Notes under the pieces: generated by a model
Databases searched by the model: none
The model's input: the letters and a program-made list of their open reading frames with translations, nothing else
What the model was told of the DNA's origin: nothing
Part shown: positions 24,157 to 33,302 of the stretch, piece by piece
Layout of the letters: each line of letters begins with the position of its first letter
Position numbering within the stretch: position 1 is the first letter of the stretch
Program-made: the position numbers and the translations under genes
From: Lysobacteraceae bacterium NML03-0222
Lineage (GTDB): Bacteria; Pseudomonadota; Gammaproteobacteria; Xanthomonadales; Xanthomonadaceae
DNA: 64,000 bases
Assembly: GCA_002798195.1 (NCBI GenBank)
Contig: NWQM01000001.1
Coordinates: forward strand, 1 to 64,000
Direction: 5' to 3'

Positions 24157-25445
24157 GTGCGGGCAAGCAGAAAATGAGCGTCTTGAAGGCGTTTTCCGCG
24201 CCTTCGGCTTGGACGATGTTTTTCTTCGGTTTTGCTTCCGGCCTGCCGTTCTTGCTGGTGGCCGGGACGCTGGCCTATTGGCTGAAAGAAAACGGACTGG
24301 TGCTCAAGGACATCACCCTGATTGCCAGTGCCGGCATTGCCTATACCCTGAAATTCCTCTGGGCGCCGCTGGTGGACCAATGGCGCCTGCCGCTCCTGGG
24401 ACGATTGGGGCTTAGGCGTGGCTGGATGCTGCTGGCGCAAATCATCATCATCACCGGGCTGGTGGGCATGGCGATGCTGACCCCGGACACGCTCTTGCCC
24501 TTTATCTGGGTGACAGTGATGGTGGCTTTTGCCGGTGCCACGCTGGATATCGCCGTGGACGCCTATCGCGTGGAAATCGCCCCGCAAGAGGCGCAAGGCG
24601 CCTTGGTGGCGACCTATTCGCTGGGTTATCGCATCGCCCTGATTCTGACCGGCGCGCTCGCCCTGGTGCTGGCCGACCATGTGTCCTGGCCACTGGTCTA
24701 TACACTGATGGCAGCGGCCATGCTGATTCCGGTGGTGACAGTGCTGCTGGCAGCCGAGCCTGCGGTGCAGCGTATCCGCCATGAAACCTGGGGGCAAAGC
24801 ATCCGGCATGGCGTGGTGGAGCCATTTGCCGATTTCTTCCGCCGTTTTGGTGCCGCGCTTGCCATCATCCTGTTGCTGTTCATCCTGCTGGCCAAGATTT
24901 CCGACCAGTCGCTGGGCGGCGGCATCATGGCGCCGTTCTACCTTGACCAGGGCTATAGCAAGACCGAAATCGCCGCCATTTCCAAGGTGTACGGTATCTG
25001 GGTGGGCATGGCCGGCGTGTTTCTGGGCGGTATCGCGGTGGCGCGCTGGGGGCTGCGCTGGCCGCTGTTGGCCGGTGTCGTGCTGGGCGCGGTCAGCAAT
25101 CTGCTGTATGTCTGGCTGGAAGGCGCCAATGGCGATTTGCAGAAACTCACCATCGTGATTTCCGGCGAAAATCTGGCACAAGGTTTCCAAGGCACCACAC
25201 TGGTGGCGTTTCTCTCATCGCTGGTGAACCAGCGCTTTACCGCCACCCAGTATGCGCTGTTTTCTTCGTTGACCATGCTGCCGGGCAAACTGTTGACCGC
25301 CGTGTCCGGCGCCATCGTGCTGAAGATTGGCTATGGCAATTATTTCTGGATTACCGCATTGGTGTCCGCCCCGGCGGTGCTGCTGTTCTTTGTGCTGATA
25401 CCGCAGCTGGAGCGGCGCGAGGCCGAGGCGGCAAACGCGCCTTAG
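24153..25445 (+). CDS. ampG: AmpG-like muropeptide MFS permease
   Basis: A 430-residue protein with about 12 to 13 TM helices. AmpG imports anhydro-muropeptides (GlcNAc-anhMurNAc peptides) during cell-wall recycling. Family features are FFFGFASGLPFLLVAGTLAYWL, the Asp-rich DIAVDAYRVE segment, WGQSIRHGVVEPF, FYLDQGYSKTEIA and QALFSS-like TQYALFSSLTML. The start ATG overlaps the nuclease stop (ATGA, 24153-24156), with ggagtgg just upstream. The frame can extend to 24144 but without better support. A strong bidirectional terminator follows. Confidence 0.88.
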   Translation: MSAGKQKMSVLKAFSAPSAWTMFFFGFASGLPFLLVAGTLAYWLKENGLVLKDITLIASAGIAYTLKFLWAPLVDQWRLPLLGRLGLRRGWMLLAQIIIITGLVGMAMLTPDTLLPFIWVTVMVAFAGATLDIAVDAYRVEIAPQEAQGALVATYSLGYRIALILTGALALVLADHVSWPLVYTLMAAAMLIPVVTVLLAAEPAVQRIRHETWGQSIRHGVVEPFADFFRRFGAALAIILLLFILLAKISDQSLGGGIMAPFYLDQGYSKTEIAAISKVYGIWVGMAGVFLGGIAVARWGLRWPLLAGVVLGAVSNLLYVWLEGANGDLQKLTIVISGENLAQGFQGTTLVAFLSSLVNQRFTATQYALFSSLTMLPGKLLTAVSGAIVLKIGYGNYFWITALVSAPAVLLFFVLIPQLERREAEAANAP

Positions 25446-25467
25446 CGGCTCAAACACGACCAGAAAA

Positions 25468-25499
25468 AACGCCGGCCTGAAGGGTATCAGGCCGGCGTT
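25468..25499. terminator. Bidirectional rho-independent terminator
   Basis: A 13-bp perfect stem, aacgccggcctga (25468-25480) pairing with tcaggccggcgtt (25487-25499), with a 6-nt loop. An A6 run just left of it becomes a T6 tail for the leftward M23 peptidase transcript. It separates the convergent ampG and peptidase genes. Confidence 0.85.
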
Positions 25500-25521
25500 G
25501 TCGTATCCAATGTGCTAGCGG

Positions 25522-26958
25522 TCAGCTGCGATTATGGCCAGCTGCGGCGGGCTTGTTGCCCGCCACCAGGGTGTCTTCTTCACCCTGGAATACGATGTTT
25601 TCCACTTCGCGGATTTTGCCCAGCGCACGGCGGGTTTCATCCTTGAAGGCGGTCAAGTCGGCACCGGAAAGCGGTGCAGGCGGCGGCAGGGTCATCTTCA
25701 GCGGATTGACATGCACGCCGTTGATGCGGAATTCGTAGTGTAGATGCGGGCCGGTGGACATGCCGGTGCTGCCGACATAGCCAATCACCGTGCCTTGGGC
25801 AATCTGCTGGCCGGGACGGATATTGGCAAAGCGCGACATATGCGCATACAGGGTGGTGCGACCCTGGCCGTGGTCGAGTTCCACGGTCTTGCCATAACCG
25901 CCCTGCCAGCCGACCGATTTCACCCGGGCATCGCCTGCGGCCATGATCGGAGTGCCGGTGGCCGCGGCATAGTCCACCCCTTTGTGCATCCGCATTGAAC
26001 CGAGCACCGGATGGCGGCGACCACCAAAGCCCGAGGTCAGGCGGGCAAAGGGAATGGGCATGCGGATAAAGGCGCGCTCCAGCGAACGGCCATCGGCGGT
26101 GTAATAGCTGCGGCGGCCATTGCGCTCGAACAAAAAGCCGCTATGCAGCTTGTCGCCGGTGGTGATGGTGGCGGCCAGCACGGGGCCTGTGCCGACAAGC
26201 TTGCCGTCGCGCCAAGTTTGATCGACCACCACGCTGAAGCGGTCGTCAGGCTCCAGGTCGGAGCGGAAATCGACATCGTATTTGAAGATGTCGTCAGTGA
26301 GTTCTTTGAGGTTTTGCGCACTCAAGCCGGCTTTGCGCGCCGAGGTGAACAGTGAATTACCGACTTTGCCGGTCAGCACCACGGTGCGCACATCCACCTG
26401 CTGCGGCACCGGCGTTTCGGTGATGCGCTCGCCGGTCAGATCCAGCTCGACTTTCTGTCCCATCCGGGTATAGCGGAAGCCGCGCAGCGCCCCGCCCGTG
26501 GGCAGGTCAAAGGCCAGCTCCGCACCCGGACGCAGGCGGCTCATTTCGCGCGCCAGTCCGGGATATTTCAAAAGCCGCGCCAGGTCGGCCTGAGGGATTT
26601 GCAATTGCTCGAAAATCTGGCTGGCAGTTTCGCCCGCGCGCACATTGACCACCTGCCAGCTGTCACCTTTTCGGGTGGCGACCGGGGCATTGCGTCTGGC
26701 GTGTAGGCTGGGCAGCGGCAACGCCAGCGAGGCGCGCGGCGCATGGCCGGGCAGGGTCAGTGCCTGGTCAAGGCCGGGCACCAGCGCGGCCAGCAGGGCG
26801 GCGATGCTGGCGGCAAGCCCGGCATGTGCCCACTGGCGGCGCGTCCAACGGCCATTGAAGCCCTCGGGGATGCGGTTGGCGACATAGCGCCGGAGTCCTT
26901 CGGCGCGCAGCGCACGGAGTTGCCTCTTGCGGGTGGCATCGGGACTGTAGGCAGTCAT
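25522..26958 (-). CDS. M23-family murein endopeptidase (MepM-like)
   Basis: A 478-residue envelope peptidase. There is a basic cytoplasmic N-terminus and one TM anchor (about 46-64). An OapA/LysM-like region carries the phrase VNVRAGETASQIFEQL at about 105. A Csd3/MepM N2-type domain (GKVGNSLFTSARKAGLS) follows. The C-terminal M23 domain has zinc ligands in HKGVDYAA (His, Asp), TTLYAHM and GPHLHYEF (His-x-His). The family cuts DD crosslinks during wall growth. No key residue is missing. The gene is monocistronic, 162 bp upstream of divergent tyrS. Confidence 0.9.
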   Translation of the reverse strand: MTAYSPDATRKRQLRALRAEGLRRYVANRIPEGFNGRWTRRQWAHAGLAASIAALLAALVPGLDQALTLPGHAPRASLALPLPSLHARRNAPVATRKGDSWQVVNVRAGETASQIFEQLQIPQADLARLLKYPGLAREMSRLRPGAELAFDLPTGGALRGFRYTRMGQKVELDLTGERITETPVPQQVDVRTVVLTGKVGNSLFTSARKAGLSAQNLKELTDDIFKYDVDFRSDLEPDDRFSVVVDQTWRDGKLVGTGPVLAATITTGDKLHSGFLFERNGRRSYYTADGRSLERAFIRMPIPFARLTSGFGGRRHPVLGSMRMHKGVDYAAATGTPIMAAGDARVKSVGWQGGYGKTVELDHGQGRTTLYAHMSRFANIRPGQQIAQGTVIGYVGSTGMSTGPHLHYEFRINGVHVNPLKMTLPPPAPLSGADLTAFKDETRRALGKIREVENIVFQGEEDTLVAGNKPAAAGHNRS

Positions 26959-27087
26959 CCAGCGGTCTCCACGCAGTGTGATGAAAAATTCAGCGCGCTA
27001 CCATAGACAGATTAAATCATTGCGTCAACTTATTGATATGTTTGAAAAATTTGCAGGGCATCACATTTAACGGAAGATTTATGCCGT

Positions 27088-27093
27088 TATCAT
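27088..27093 (+). promoter_or_regulatory. -10 candidate for tyrS
   Basis: TATCAT followed by GCCCTTC lies 27 bp before the GTG start of tyrS. CAGGAAA (27108-27114) supplies the ribosome-binding site. The 160-bp divergent gap with the M23 gene is AT-rich and holds no gene. Confidence 0.4.
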
Positions 27094-27120
27094 GCCCTTC
27101 TGCCTATTCAGGAAATACCC

Positions 27121-28338
27121 GTGTCCAGCCCCGATATTGCCCAAGCCCTAGAAATCATTGCCCGTGGTACTGACGAGCTTCTGAAGCGCGAAGAACTTGA
27201 AGCGCGGCTGAAGGAAAGCCGTCCACTGCGCATCAAGGCCGGTTTTGACCCCACGGCGCCCGATCTGCATCTGGGGCATACCGTGCTTTTGAACAAGCTG
27301 CGCCAGTTCCAGGATCTGGGGCATCAGGTGATTTTCCTGATTGGCGACTTCACCGGCATGATTGGCGACCCTACCGGCAAGAACGCCACCCGCAAGCCGC
27401 TCTCGCGCGAGGATGTGCTCGCCAATGCGCGCACCTATGAAGAACAAGTGTTCAAGGTGCTCGACCGCGACAAGACCGAGGTGCGCTTTAACAGCGAGTG
27501 GTTCGGCAAGATGAGTGCGGCGGACATGATTCGCCTCGCCGGGCAGCACACCGTGGCGCGGATGCTGGAGCGCGACGACTTTGCCAAACGCTATGCGGCG
27601 CAGCAGCCGATTGCCATCCATGAGTTCCTTTACCCGCTGGTGCAAGGCTACGACTCGGTGGCGTTGCAAGCGGATGTGGAATGCGGCGGCACCGACCAGA
27701 AGTTCAATCTGCTGATGGGGCGCGGCCTGCAGGAAGGCAGCGGCCAAAAGCCGCAAATCGTGCTGACCATGCCGCTCTTGGTCGGGCTTGATGGCGTCAA
27801 CAAGATGAGCAAATCGCTAGGCAATTACATCGGCGTCACCGAGCCGGCCATCGACATCGTCAACAAGACCATGAAGATTGGCGATGATCTGATGTGGGAC
27901 TGGATCGAGTTGCTCAGCTTCGATATCGGCATCGATGAGGCCAAGCAGCTCAAGGCCGAGGTGGCCGCAGGCGCGCTCAACCCGCGCGATGTCAAACTGC
28001 GCCTGGCGCGCGAGCTGGCGAGCCGCTTCCATGATGCGGTGGCGGCCGAAACCGCGATTGCCGGCTGGCATGCCGCCGTCACCGGGCAGGGCGATGTCTC
28101 GCAACTGCCATTGCAGGAAGTGGCCGTACCGGCAGAAGGCCTGCGCATCAATGCCTTGCTGGTGGCTGCCGGCATCATGCCCAGCAACTCGGAGGCCAAC
28201 CGCAAGCTGAAAGAGCGCGCGGTGCGCGTCGATGGCGAGGTGTTCGAAGACGCCGCACGCATGTTCACCCCCGGCTTCGAGGGCATGTTGCAGGTCGGCA
28301 AGCGCAACTTCGCCCGCGTCAGGCTGGTCGCGGCCTGA
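27121..28338 (+). CDS. tyrS: Tyrosyl-tRNA synthetase (TyrZ-like)
   Basis: A 405-residue class I aminoacyl-tRNA synthetase charging tRNA-Tyr. The ATP-binding signature is HLGH at residues 50-53 and KMSKS at 228-232, the pattern of the TyrZ subgroup rather than HIGH/KFGKT of E. coli TyrS. Tyrosine pocket motifs QGYDSVALQADVECGGTDQKFN are present. A C-terminal S4 RNA-binding domain follows (GIMPSNSEANRKLKERAVRVDG). Translation starts at GTG 27121 with AGGAAA upstream. It is single-gene, with a hairpin downstream. Confidence 0.95.
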   Translation: MSSPDIAQALEIIARGTDELLKREELEARLKESRPLRIKAGFDPTAPDLHLGHTVLLNKLRQFQDLGHQVIFLIGDFTGMIGDPTGKNATRKPLSREDVLANARTYEEQVFKVLDRDKTEVRFNSEWFGKMSAADMIRLAGQHTVARMLERDDFAKRYAAQQPIAIHEFLYPLVQGYDSVALQADVECGGTDQKFNLLMGRGLQEGSGQKPQIVLTMPLLVGLDGVNKMSKSLGNYIGVTEPAIDIVNKTMKIGDDLMWDWIELLSFDIGIDEAKQLKAEVAAGALNPRDVKLRLARELASRFHDAVAAETAIAGWHAAVTGQGDVSQLPLQEVAVPAEGLRINALLVAAGIMPSNSEANRKLKERAVRVDGEVFEDAARMFTPGFEGMLQVGKRNFARVRLVAA

Positions 28339-28344
28339 TGCAGA

Positions 28345-28369
28345 ACGGGGCGGGCTTGGCTCGCCCCGT
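28345..28369. terminator. Hairpin between convergent tyrS and M16 peptidase
   Basis: acggggcg (28345-28352) pairs with cgccccgt (28362-28369) across a 9-nt loop. It starts 7 bp after the tyrS stop and has no long T-tail. Confidence 0.6.
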
Positions 28370-28392
28370 ATCGTATGGCGTGGTGGGCCGGA

Positions 28393-31170
28393 TTATTGGG
28401 CCTTCTCGCGCGCTTTGGCAAAATCGCCGGCGACCGCCACGCTCAAGTTTTCCGGCTGGATATGGCGGGCGATGGCCGCATTGACATTGGCCACGGTGAG
28501 TGCCCGCAGCTGCTGCTCAAACACGGCACGATCCTGCATCTTGCGGCCAAGGTATTGGTCGGAATTGAGCATCGCGGCAATATTGCCATCGCTGGCGCGG
28601 CCTTGCTGGCGCTGGGTCAGCAGGCTGTTCACGGTATCGGCAAGTTCTTCGGCGGTAATGCCTTCGCGCACGAAGCGTTGCAGTTCTTCGCCGACCGCGC
28701 GCTCCAGTGCCGCCATGTTTTCTGGTGCGGCGATGCCCTGGATGGAGAAGCTGCCGGCATCGTCGATGCCGGAGCGGCTGGCATCGGCTGAAAGGCTGCT
28801 GCCGATGCCATAGCTCAAACCATCGCGCTGGCGAACCCGGTCGGCCAGACGTGATTTCAGCCCGCCGCCGCCAAAGATGGTATTGGCCACCAAGAGCGCC
28901 GGGTAATCCGGGTGGGTATCGTTCAGGGCAAGATTCATCCGCGCCAGGTAAACGGCATTGGCCTTGTCCGGGGTCTCAAAACTGTGGCGCTCGGCCGCGA
29001 TCGGGTGATGGCGTGTGGAAACCGGTTGATGCGGCACGGGGGCTTGCCAGTGGCTGAAAAGCTGCGCCAGTAGTGGTTTGATGGTGGCCGGGTCAAAATC
29101 GCCGACGATGGCGATTTCGCCCTGTGCGCTTCCGTAGAACTGCTCATGAAAGGCGCGCAAGTCGGAAATCTTCAGCGCCCGCAACTGCGTCAGACTCTCA
29201 TCCAGTGGCATATAGGCCAAGGGGTGATCTTTCGGCCAGGGGTTGAAGCGGGCTGCCATTGCTTGACCGGCAACAGTGCCCGGCTCCTTGCGCGAGGCTT
29301 CCGCGCCGGTGATGGCCTGTATGCGCAACTGCTCGAACTCTGCCTCCGGTAATGCCGGTTTTTTCAAAATGTCAGCAGCCAGAGTCAGTGCCTCGGCCAG
29401 ATTGTCGCGCCGGGAAACCAGACTGATACTGGCGCCTTGCAGACCGCCGCCGATGTTGGCACTGGTTTTCAGGGCTTCAAAACGTTTGTCGATGGCTTCA
29501 CGGCTCAGGTCTTGGCTGCCGCGCATCAGCATTCCACCCAGCATGGAGGATGCGCTGGCGGCATTCGGGAAGGCTTGCAGGCTGTCCATGTCTGCAAAAC
29601 GGAAGCGGGCGCTGAAGGTCACGCTCTGGCCGCGGTTTCTTTTGGGCAGCAGCGAAACCTGCAGGCCATCGCCCAGGCGGTAAATCTCGCTGCGCGCGGC
29701 GATGTTTTCGAGGGACGGCTCGAAACTTTCACCGGCGGCCACGGCTTGGCGGCCTTGATAGCCATCCACCAGGGTGGCGATGGCAGGCGCTGTGCCAATG
29801 TCCGCACGCACCGGGTTTTCGGTAGGGATGAAGCGTGCCAGCGTGCGGTTGCTGGCAATCAGATACTTCTGCGCCACGCGGTTGACGTCTGCGGCACTGA
29901 CTTTTTCCATGGCATCGCGCAGCACGAAATACAGCCGCCAATCTCCGGCGGCGACGTATTCGCTCATCGCAAGGCCGATGCTGTTGACATTGTTGAATGA
30001 CAGCTCGTAGCCATTGGCGATGCGCTGCTTGGCGGCGTTGACCTCGGCCTCGCTGATGGGGGTTTGTGCAATGTGCTCGGCCTGCTGCAAAAGCGCGGCC
30101 TCGGTCTTGGACGGATCACCGTCCTTGGGCGCAACCGCCACGAAGGTGAACAAATCCGGCTGCTGCATGGCGCTGATGCCTGCGCCTGCAAAGGGTGCGA
30201 TTTGCGTTTCCACCAGCGCCTTGTGCAAGCGACCGGCGGGGCTGTGTGAGAGCAGATTGCCCAGCACCATCAGGGCGGGCATGTCCGGGTGGGTGGCCGC
30301 CGGGGTGCGATAACCCAGCATCACCAGTTGCATGTCGCCACTGCGACGCACGGTGATTTCGCGCTCGCCATCCTGCGTGGGCTCGTGTGTCCAGTGTCGC
30401 GGCAGCGTGCGGCCGGGGCGCGGCAATGCGCCAAAGCTTGCCTGTATCTGCTTCAGCACATGATGGGTATCAAAATGCCCGGCAATGATGAGCGTGGCAT
30501 TGTCCGGCTGATACCAGCGCCGGTAGAAGGCTTGCAGGTTTTCAATCGGCACGTTTTCCACATCCGAGCGGTTGCCGATGGTGCTATTGCCATAGTTGTG
30601 CCAGTGATAGGCCGCCGAGCGCAGCCGCTGCGCCAGCACGCTGCCGGGGCTGTTTTCGCCGCGCTCCATTTCGTTGCGCACCACGGTCATTTCACTGTCC
30701 AGGTCTTTTTGCGCAATGAAGGCATTGACCATGCGGTCGGCCTCCAGCGCCAGCAGCCAGCGCAGGGTGTCGTCATTGGCCGGAAAACTGCCGTAGTAAT
30801 TGGTGCGGTCAAGGCTGGTGGTGCCGTTGAAACTGATGCCGCGCTTTTTCATCTCGCCGGGGATGTCGGCAAAGCGCGGCGTGCCCTTGAACAGCAGATG
30901 CTCCAGCAAATGTGCCATGCCGGTTTCGCCATAGCCCTCGTGTACCGAGCCGACGCCATAGGTGATATTCACCGTGACCGTCGGTTTGGAGTTGTCTGGA
31001 AACAGCAGCACTTTCAGGCCATTGCCAAGGCGATATTCACAGATGCCTTCCACGCAGGCGTGCGCGCTGATGCCGCGCGGCAGTGTGTTGGCGGTATCGG
31101 CCAAAGCAGGCATAGAGGCGCTGGCAAGCGCCAGGGCACAGCTCAGCGAGAGTGTATGGATACGAGACAT
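28393..31170 (-). CDS. Exported M16-family (pitrilysin-like) metallopeptidase, two repeats
   Basis: A 925-residue protein with a signal peptide ending near ASMPALAD. The first M16 repeat carries the inverted zinc motif HLLEH at residues 87-91 and a downstream Glu (ALEADRMVNAF / ETVVRNEMERG-type segment DSEMTVVRNEMERGE). The second half (from about residue 500) keeps the fold (FGGGGLKSRLADRVRQRDGLSYGIGS) but has no HxxEH, as usual for the partner half of M16 enzymes. Expected in the periplasm; the substrate is unknown. Its 5' region overlaps the promoter area of divergent truC. Confidence 0.88.
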   Translation of the reverse strand: MSRIHTLSLSCALALASASMPALADTANTLPRGISAHACVEGICEYRLGNGLKVLLFPDNSKPTVTVNITYGVGSVHEGYGETGMAHLLEHLLFKGTPRFADIPGEMKKRGISFNGTTSLDRTNYYGSFPANDDTLRWLLALEADRMVNAFIAQKDLDSEMTVVRNEMERGENSPGSVLAQRLRSAAYHWHNYGNSTIGNRSDVENVPIENLQAFYRRWYQPDNATLIIAGHFDTHHVLKQIQASFGALPRPGRTLPRHWTHEPTQDGEREITVRRSGDMQLVMLGYRTPAATHPDMPALMVLGNLLSHSPAGRLHKALVETQIAPFAGAGISAMQQPDLFTFVAVAPKDGDPSKTEAALLQQAEHIAQTPISEAEVNAAKQRIANGYELSFNNVNSIGLAMSEYVAAGDWRLYFVLRDAMEKVSAADVNRVAQKYLIASNRTLARFIPTENPVRADIGTAPAIATLVDGYQGRQAVAAGESFEPSLENIAARSEIYRLGDGLQVSLLPKRNRGQSVTFSARFRFADMDSLQAFPNAASASSMLGGMLMRGSQDLSREAIDKRFEALKTSANIGGGLQGASISLVSRRDNLAEALTLAADILKKPALPEAEFEQLRIQAITGAEASRKEPGTVAGQAMAARFNPWPKDHPLAYMPLDESLTQLRALKISDLRAFHEQFYGSAQGEIAIVGDFDPATIKPLLAQLFSHWQAPVPHQPVSTRHHPIAAERHSFETPDKANAVYLARMNLALNDTHPDYPALLVANTIFGGGGLKSRLADRVRQRDGLSYGIGSSLSADASRSGIDDAGSFSIQGIAAPENMAALERAVGEELQRFVREGITAEELADTVNSLLTQRQQGRASDGNIAAMLNSDQYLGRKMQDRAVFEQQLRALTVANVNAAIARHIQPENLSVAVAGDFAKAREKAQ

Positions 31171-31190
31171 TGCGGTTCACCCGGGAGAAA

Positions 31191-31964
31191 ATGGGCGACA
31201 TGATGCAGCAAAATCCCCCCGAAAATCTCCCCGAGCCGCTGCCCGTACTGTGGCAGGACGACTGCCTTGCCGTGGTGGACAAGCCCGCTGGGCTGATGGT
31301 GCATGACAGCGCACTGGCGCGTGGCGAGCGCGACTTTGCCGCCGACCGGCTGCGCGAGCAATTGGGGCGCCCGGTGTTTCTGATCCACCGCCTTGATCGC
31401 GCCACCAGCGGCTGTCTGCTGCTAGCTTTTGACCGCGAAACCGCCTCAAGGCTTGGCAAACAGTGGATGGCCGGGGAGGTGGACAAGCACTATTTGGCGG
31501 TGTGTCGCGGCTGGCCTTCCGAAGCCTGCTTCCGGGTGGATCATGCCCTTGATGGCGGCCCCGGAAAACCGCAGAAGAAACCGGCCATCACCGATTTTGA
31601 AACCCTGGCACGCAGCGAAATGCCCTGGCCTTCGCAGGGCTTTGCCACGTCACGCTACGCCCTGCTGCGCGCCAGCCCGATGACTGGGCGCTTCCGGCAA
31701 ATTCGCCGTCATTTGAAGCATCTTTCCCATCACCTGATTGGCGATACCAGTCACGGTGACGGTCGCCACAACCGTGCCTTCCGTATGCAGGGCATTCACC
31801 GCATGCTGCTGCATGCCGAGCGCCTGGGCTTTCAGCACCCGCATACCGGGGAAAGGATGCAGATAAAGATCGCGCCCACGGGTGAGTTTGCCCGGGCGCT
31901 GGCGCTGCTGAATATGCGTATTGATGCGCCGGATGTGACTCCTTGTCCTGAGCCGATTCTTTGA
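31191..31964 (+). CDS. truC: tRNA pseudouridine(65) synthase TruC
   Basis: A 257-residue RluA-family pseudouridine synthase. The catalytic Asp lies in IHRLDRATSGCLLL. VVDKPAGLMVH, GRFRQIRRHLKHLSHHLIGDTSHGD and IHRMLLHAERLGFQHPHTGE agree closely with E. coli TruC, which modifies U65 of tRNA-Ile and tRNA-Asp. ATG 31191 is preferred over ATG 31152 because GGGAG precedes it and the longer form would overlap the divergent M16 gene start. An ATG at 31200 is also possible. Confidence 0.88.
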   Translation: MGDMMQQNPPENLPEPLPVLWQDDCLAVVDKPAGLMVHDSALARGERDFAADRLREQLGRPVFLIHRLDRATSGCLLLAFDRETASRLGKQWMAGEVDKHYLAVCRGWPSEACFRVDHALDGGPGKPQKKPAITDFETLARSEMPWPSQGFATSRYALLRASPMTGRFRQIRRHLKHLSHHLIGDTSHGDGRHNRAFRMQGIHRMLLHAERLGFQHPHTGERMQIKIAPTGEFARALALLNMRIDAPDVTPCPEPIL

Positions 31965-32011
31965 GCGGGTTCTTTGGCGGACACATGACATTGGCCTGAC
32001 GCGGCATCATG

Positions 32012-32017
32012 TAAAGT
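32012..32017 (+). promoter_or_regulatory. -10 element of a predicted leaderless arfB transcript
   Basis: TAAAGT, then TATGCC, then ATG at 32024: 6 nt from hexamer to start. A weak -35-like TTGGCC is at 31991-31996 (15-bp spacing). There is no ribosome-binding site. Confidence 0.35.
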
Positions 32018-32023
32018 TATGCC

Positions 32024-32443
32024 ATGTTGCAGATTGCCCCCGGTATTGAAATTGACGAAAACGAGCTCGATGAGCGCTTTGTGCGCGCTTCCGGTGCAGG
32101 TGGGCAGAACATCAACAAAGTATCGACCGCAGTGGAGCTGCGTTTTGATCTGGCCGCTTCGCCCTCATTGCCCGAAGCCGTGCGTGCCCGGCTTTTGGCG
32201 CGTCGCGACCGGCGGCTGACCGATGCGGGCGTACTGGTGATTCAGGCGCAGCGCTTTCGCACCCAGGAGCGTAACCGGCAAGATGCCCGCGAGCGCCTGG
32301 CAGCTTTTATCGCCCATGGCCTTGTTGCACCGAAGCCACGGGTCGCCACCAAGCCCACGCGCGCTTCGAAAGAGCGCCGCTTGCAGGACAAGCGTGGACG
32401 CGCCGAAATCAAGCGCGGTCGTGGCGGCAAGGATTGGGATTAG
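32024..32443 (+). CDS. arfB: Alternative ribosome-rescue factor ArfB (YaeJ)
   Basis: A 139-residue protein that enters stalled ribosomes with an empty mRNA channel and hydrolyses peptidyl-tRNA. The RF-1-type catalytic GGQ is at residues 26-28 in SGAGGQNINKVSTAVELRF. The basic, flexible C-terminal tail that reads the mRNA tunnel is present (KPRVATKPTRASKERRLQDK and KRGRGG). Length matches E. coli ArfB (about 140). The acyltransferase gene begins 8 bp after its stop, so the two are likely one transcript. Confidence 0.93.
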   Translation: MLQIAPGIEIDENELDERFVRASGAGGQNINKVSTAVELRFDLAASPSLPEAVRARLLARRDRRLTDAGVLVIQAQRFRTQERNRQDARERLAAFIAHGLVAPKPRVATKPTRASKERRLQDKRGRAEIKRGRGGKDWD

Positions 32444-32451
32444 GACACATC

Positions 32452-33075
32452 ATGCAGGTTGAACATCCACACACGCCGGCACGCATAGGCCGGGTATTGC
32501 CACTGCCGGTGCGCGCCCCGCGCGTGGGGCGCAATGCTCTGCTGCGCTGGATTGGCCGCAGCATCCTCAAGCTGGGCGGCTGGCGCATGGAAGGCGAATT
32601 TCCGAACGTGCCCAAACTGGTGCTGATTGGCGCACCGCACTCGTCCAACTGGGATGGTATCTGGGGCTTTGCCGCGTTGCTGGCGATGGATCTGGACTTG
32701 CGCGTGCTGGGCAAAAAAGAACTGTTCTGGGGGCCGATGGCCTGGCTGATGCGGCTGCTGCGGGTGATTCCGATTGACCGCAAAGCCCCCGGCGGCTTTG
32801 TGGCGCAAAGCATCGACACCATGAATGCCGCCGAGCAGCTCTGGATTGGCCTGGCGCCTGAAGGCACCCGAAAACGGGTGAAAGACTGGAAAAACGGCTT
32901 CTGGAAGCTGGCGCGCGGCGCCGATGTGCCGGTGGTGATGGCGTACTTCCACTATCCCGACAAGGTGATTGGCATCGGCCCCGTTCTCAACATGGGTGCG
33001 GATGTCGAAACCGACATGGCACGCATCCGCCAATGGTATCGGCCGTGGCAGGGCAAGAATCGCGGCACGGTTTGA
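32452..33075 (+). CDS. PlsC-like acyltransferase
   Basis: A 207-residue lysophospholipid acyltransferase-fold protein. The catalytic HX4D motif is HSSNWD (about residues 60-65), the substrate-binding PEGTR is at about 142, and VIPIDRKAPGG matches motif III. The subgroup is the short, soluble-looking PlsC homologues common in Proteobacteria, not PlsC proper. The acyl acceptor is unknown. ATG 32452 is preferred with AGGA 8 nt upstream; an overlapping in-frame ATG exists at 32434. It follows arfB directly. Confidence 0.82.
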   Translation: MQVEHPHTPARIGRVLPLPVRAPRVGRNALLRWIGRSILKLGGWRMEGEFPNVPKLVLIGAPHSSNWDGIWGFAALLAMDLDLRVLGKKELFWGPMAWLMRLLRVIPIDRKAPGGFVAQSIDTMNAAEQLWIGLAPEGTRKRVKDWKNGFWKLARGADVPVVMAYFHYPDKVIGIGPVLNMGADVETDMARIRQWYRPWQGKNRGTV

Positions 33076-33153
33076 GTGTTTGCCGCCGCCGGAGCGGCTT
33101 GGCTGGCTGCAGCGTTGCGTTGCTTAAAGCCTGTTCGAAAGCTGCTCTCGTCA

Positions 33154-33186
33154 CTCGCAAGTGCAACGGAAAGGTTGCACTGCGAG
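33154..33186. terminator. Long hairpin between convergent acyltransferase and tolC
   Basis: ctcgcaagtgcaac (33154-33167) pairs with gttgcactgcgag (33174-33186) with a single bulged A and loop ggaaag. It sits in the 227-bp convergent gap. There is no T-tract, so it could equally be a REP-like palindrome. Confidence 0.5.
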
Positions 33187-33196
33187 CGGTATCTGT

Positions 33197-33300
33197 GTGC
33201 TGGAAGTGCTAGCTGAACAACCCGCTTGTCTGTGCTTTGCGCCGTGCACCTGCCGCTTTTGTGGAGTGAAGCAGCGTGTGCTAGGAGGATGCTTGGAACG
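33197..33300. repeat. Diverged intergenic repeat, copy A
   Basis: The segment reading gctagctgaacaa, then gtgctttgcgccgtgcac and ctgccgcttttg, then gaagcagcg, can be aligned with the gap before mnmG (42905-43000: gatagcaggacaa, gcgttttgcaccttgcac, ctgccgcctttg, caagcagcg). Neither copy is coding. Identity was judged by eye only. Confidence 0.35.
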
Positions 33301-33302
33301 GC

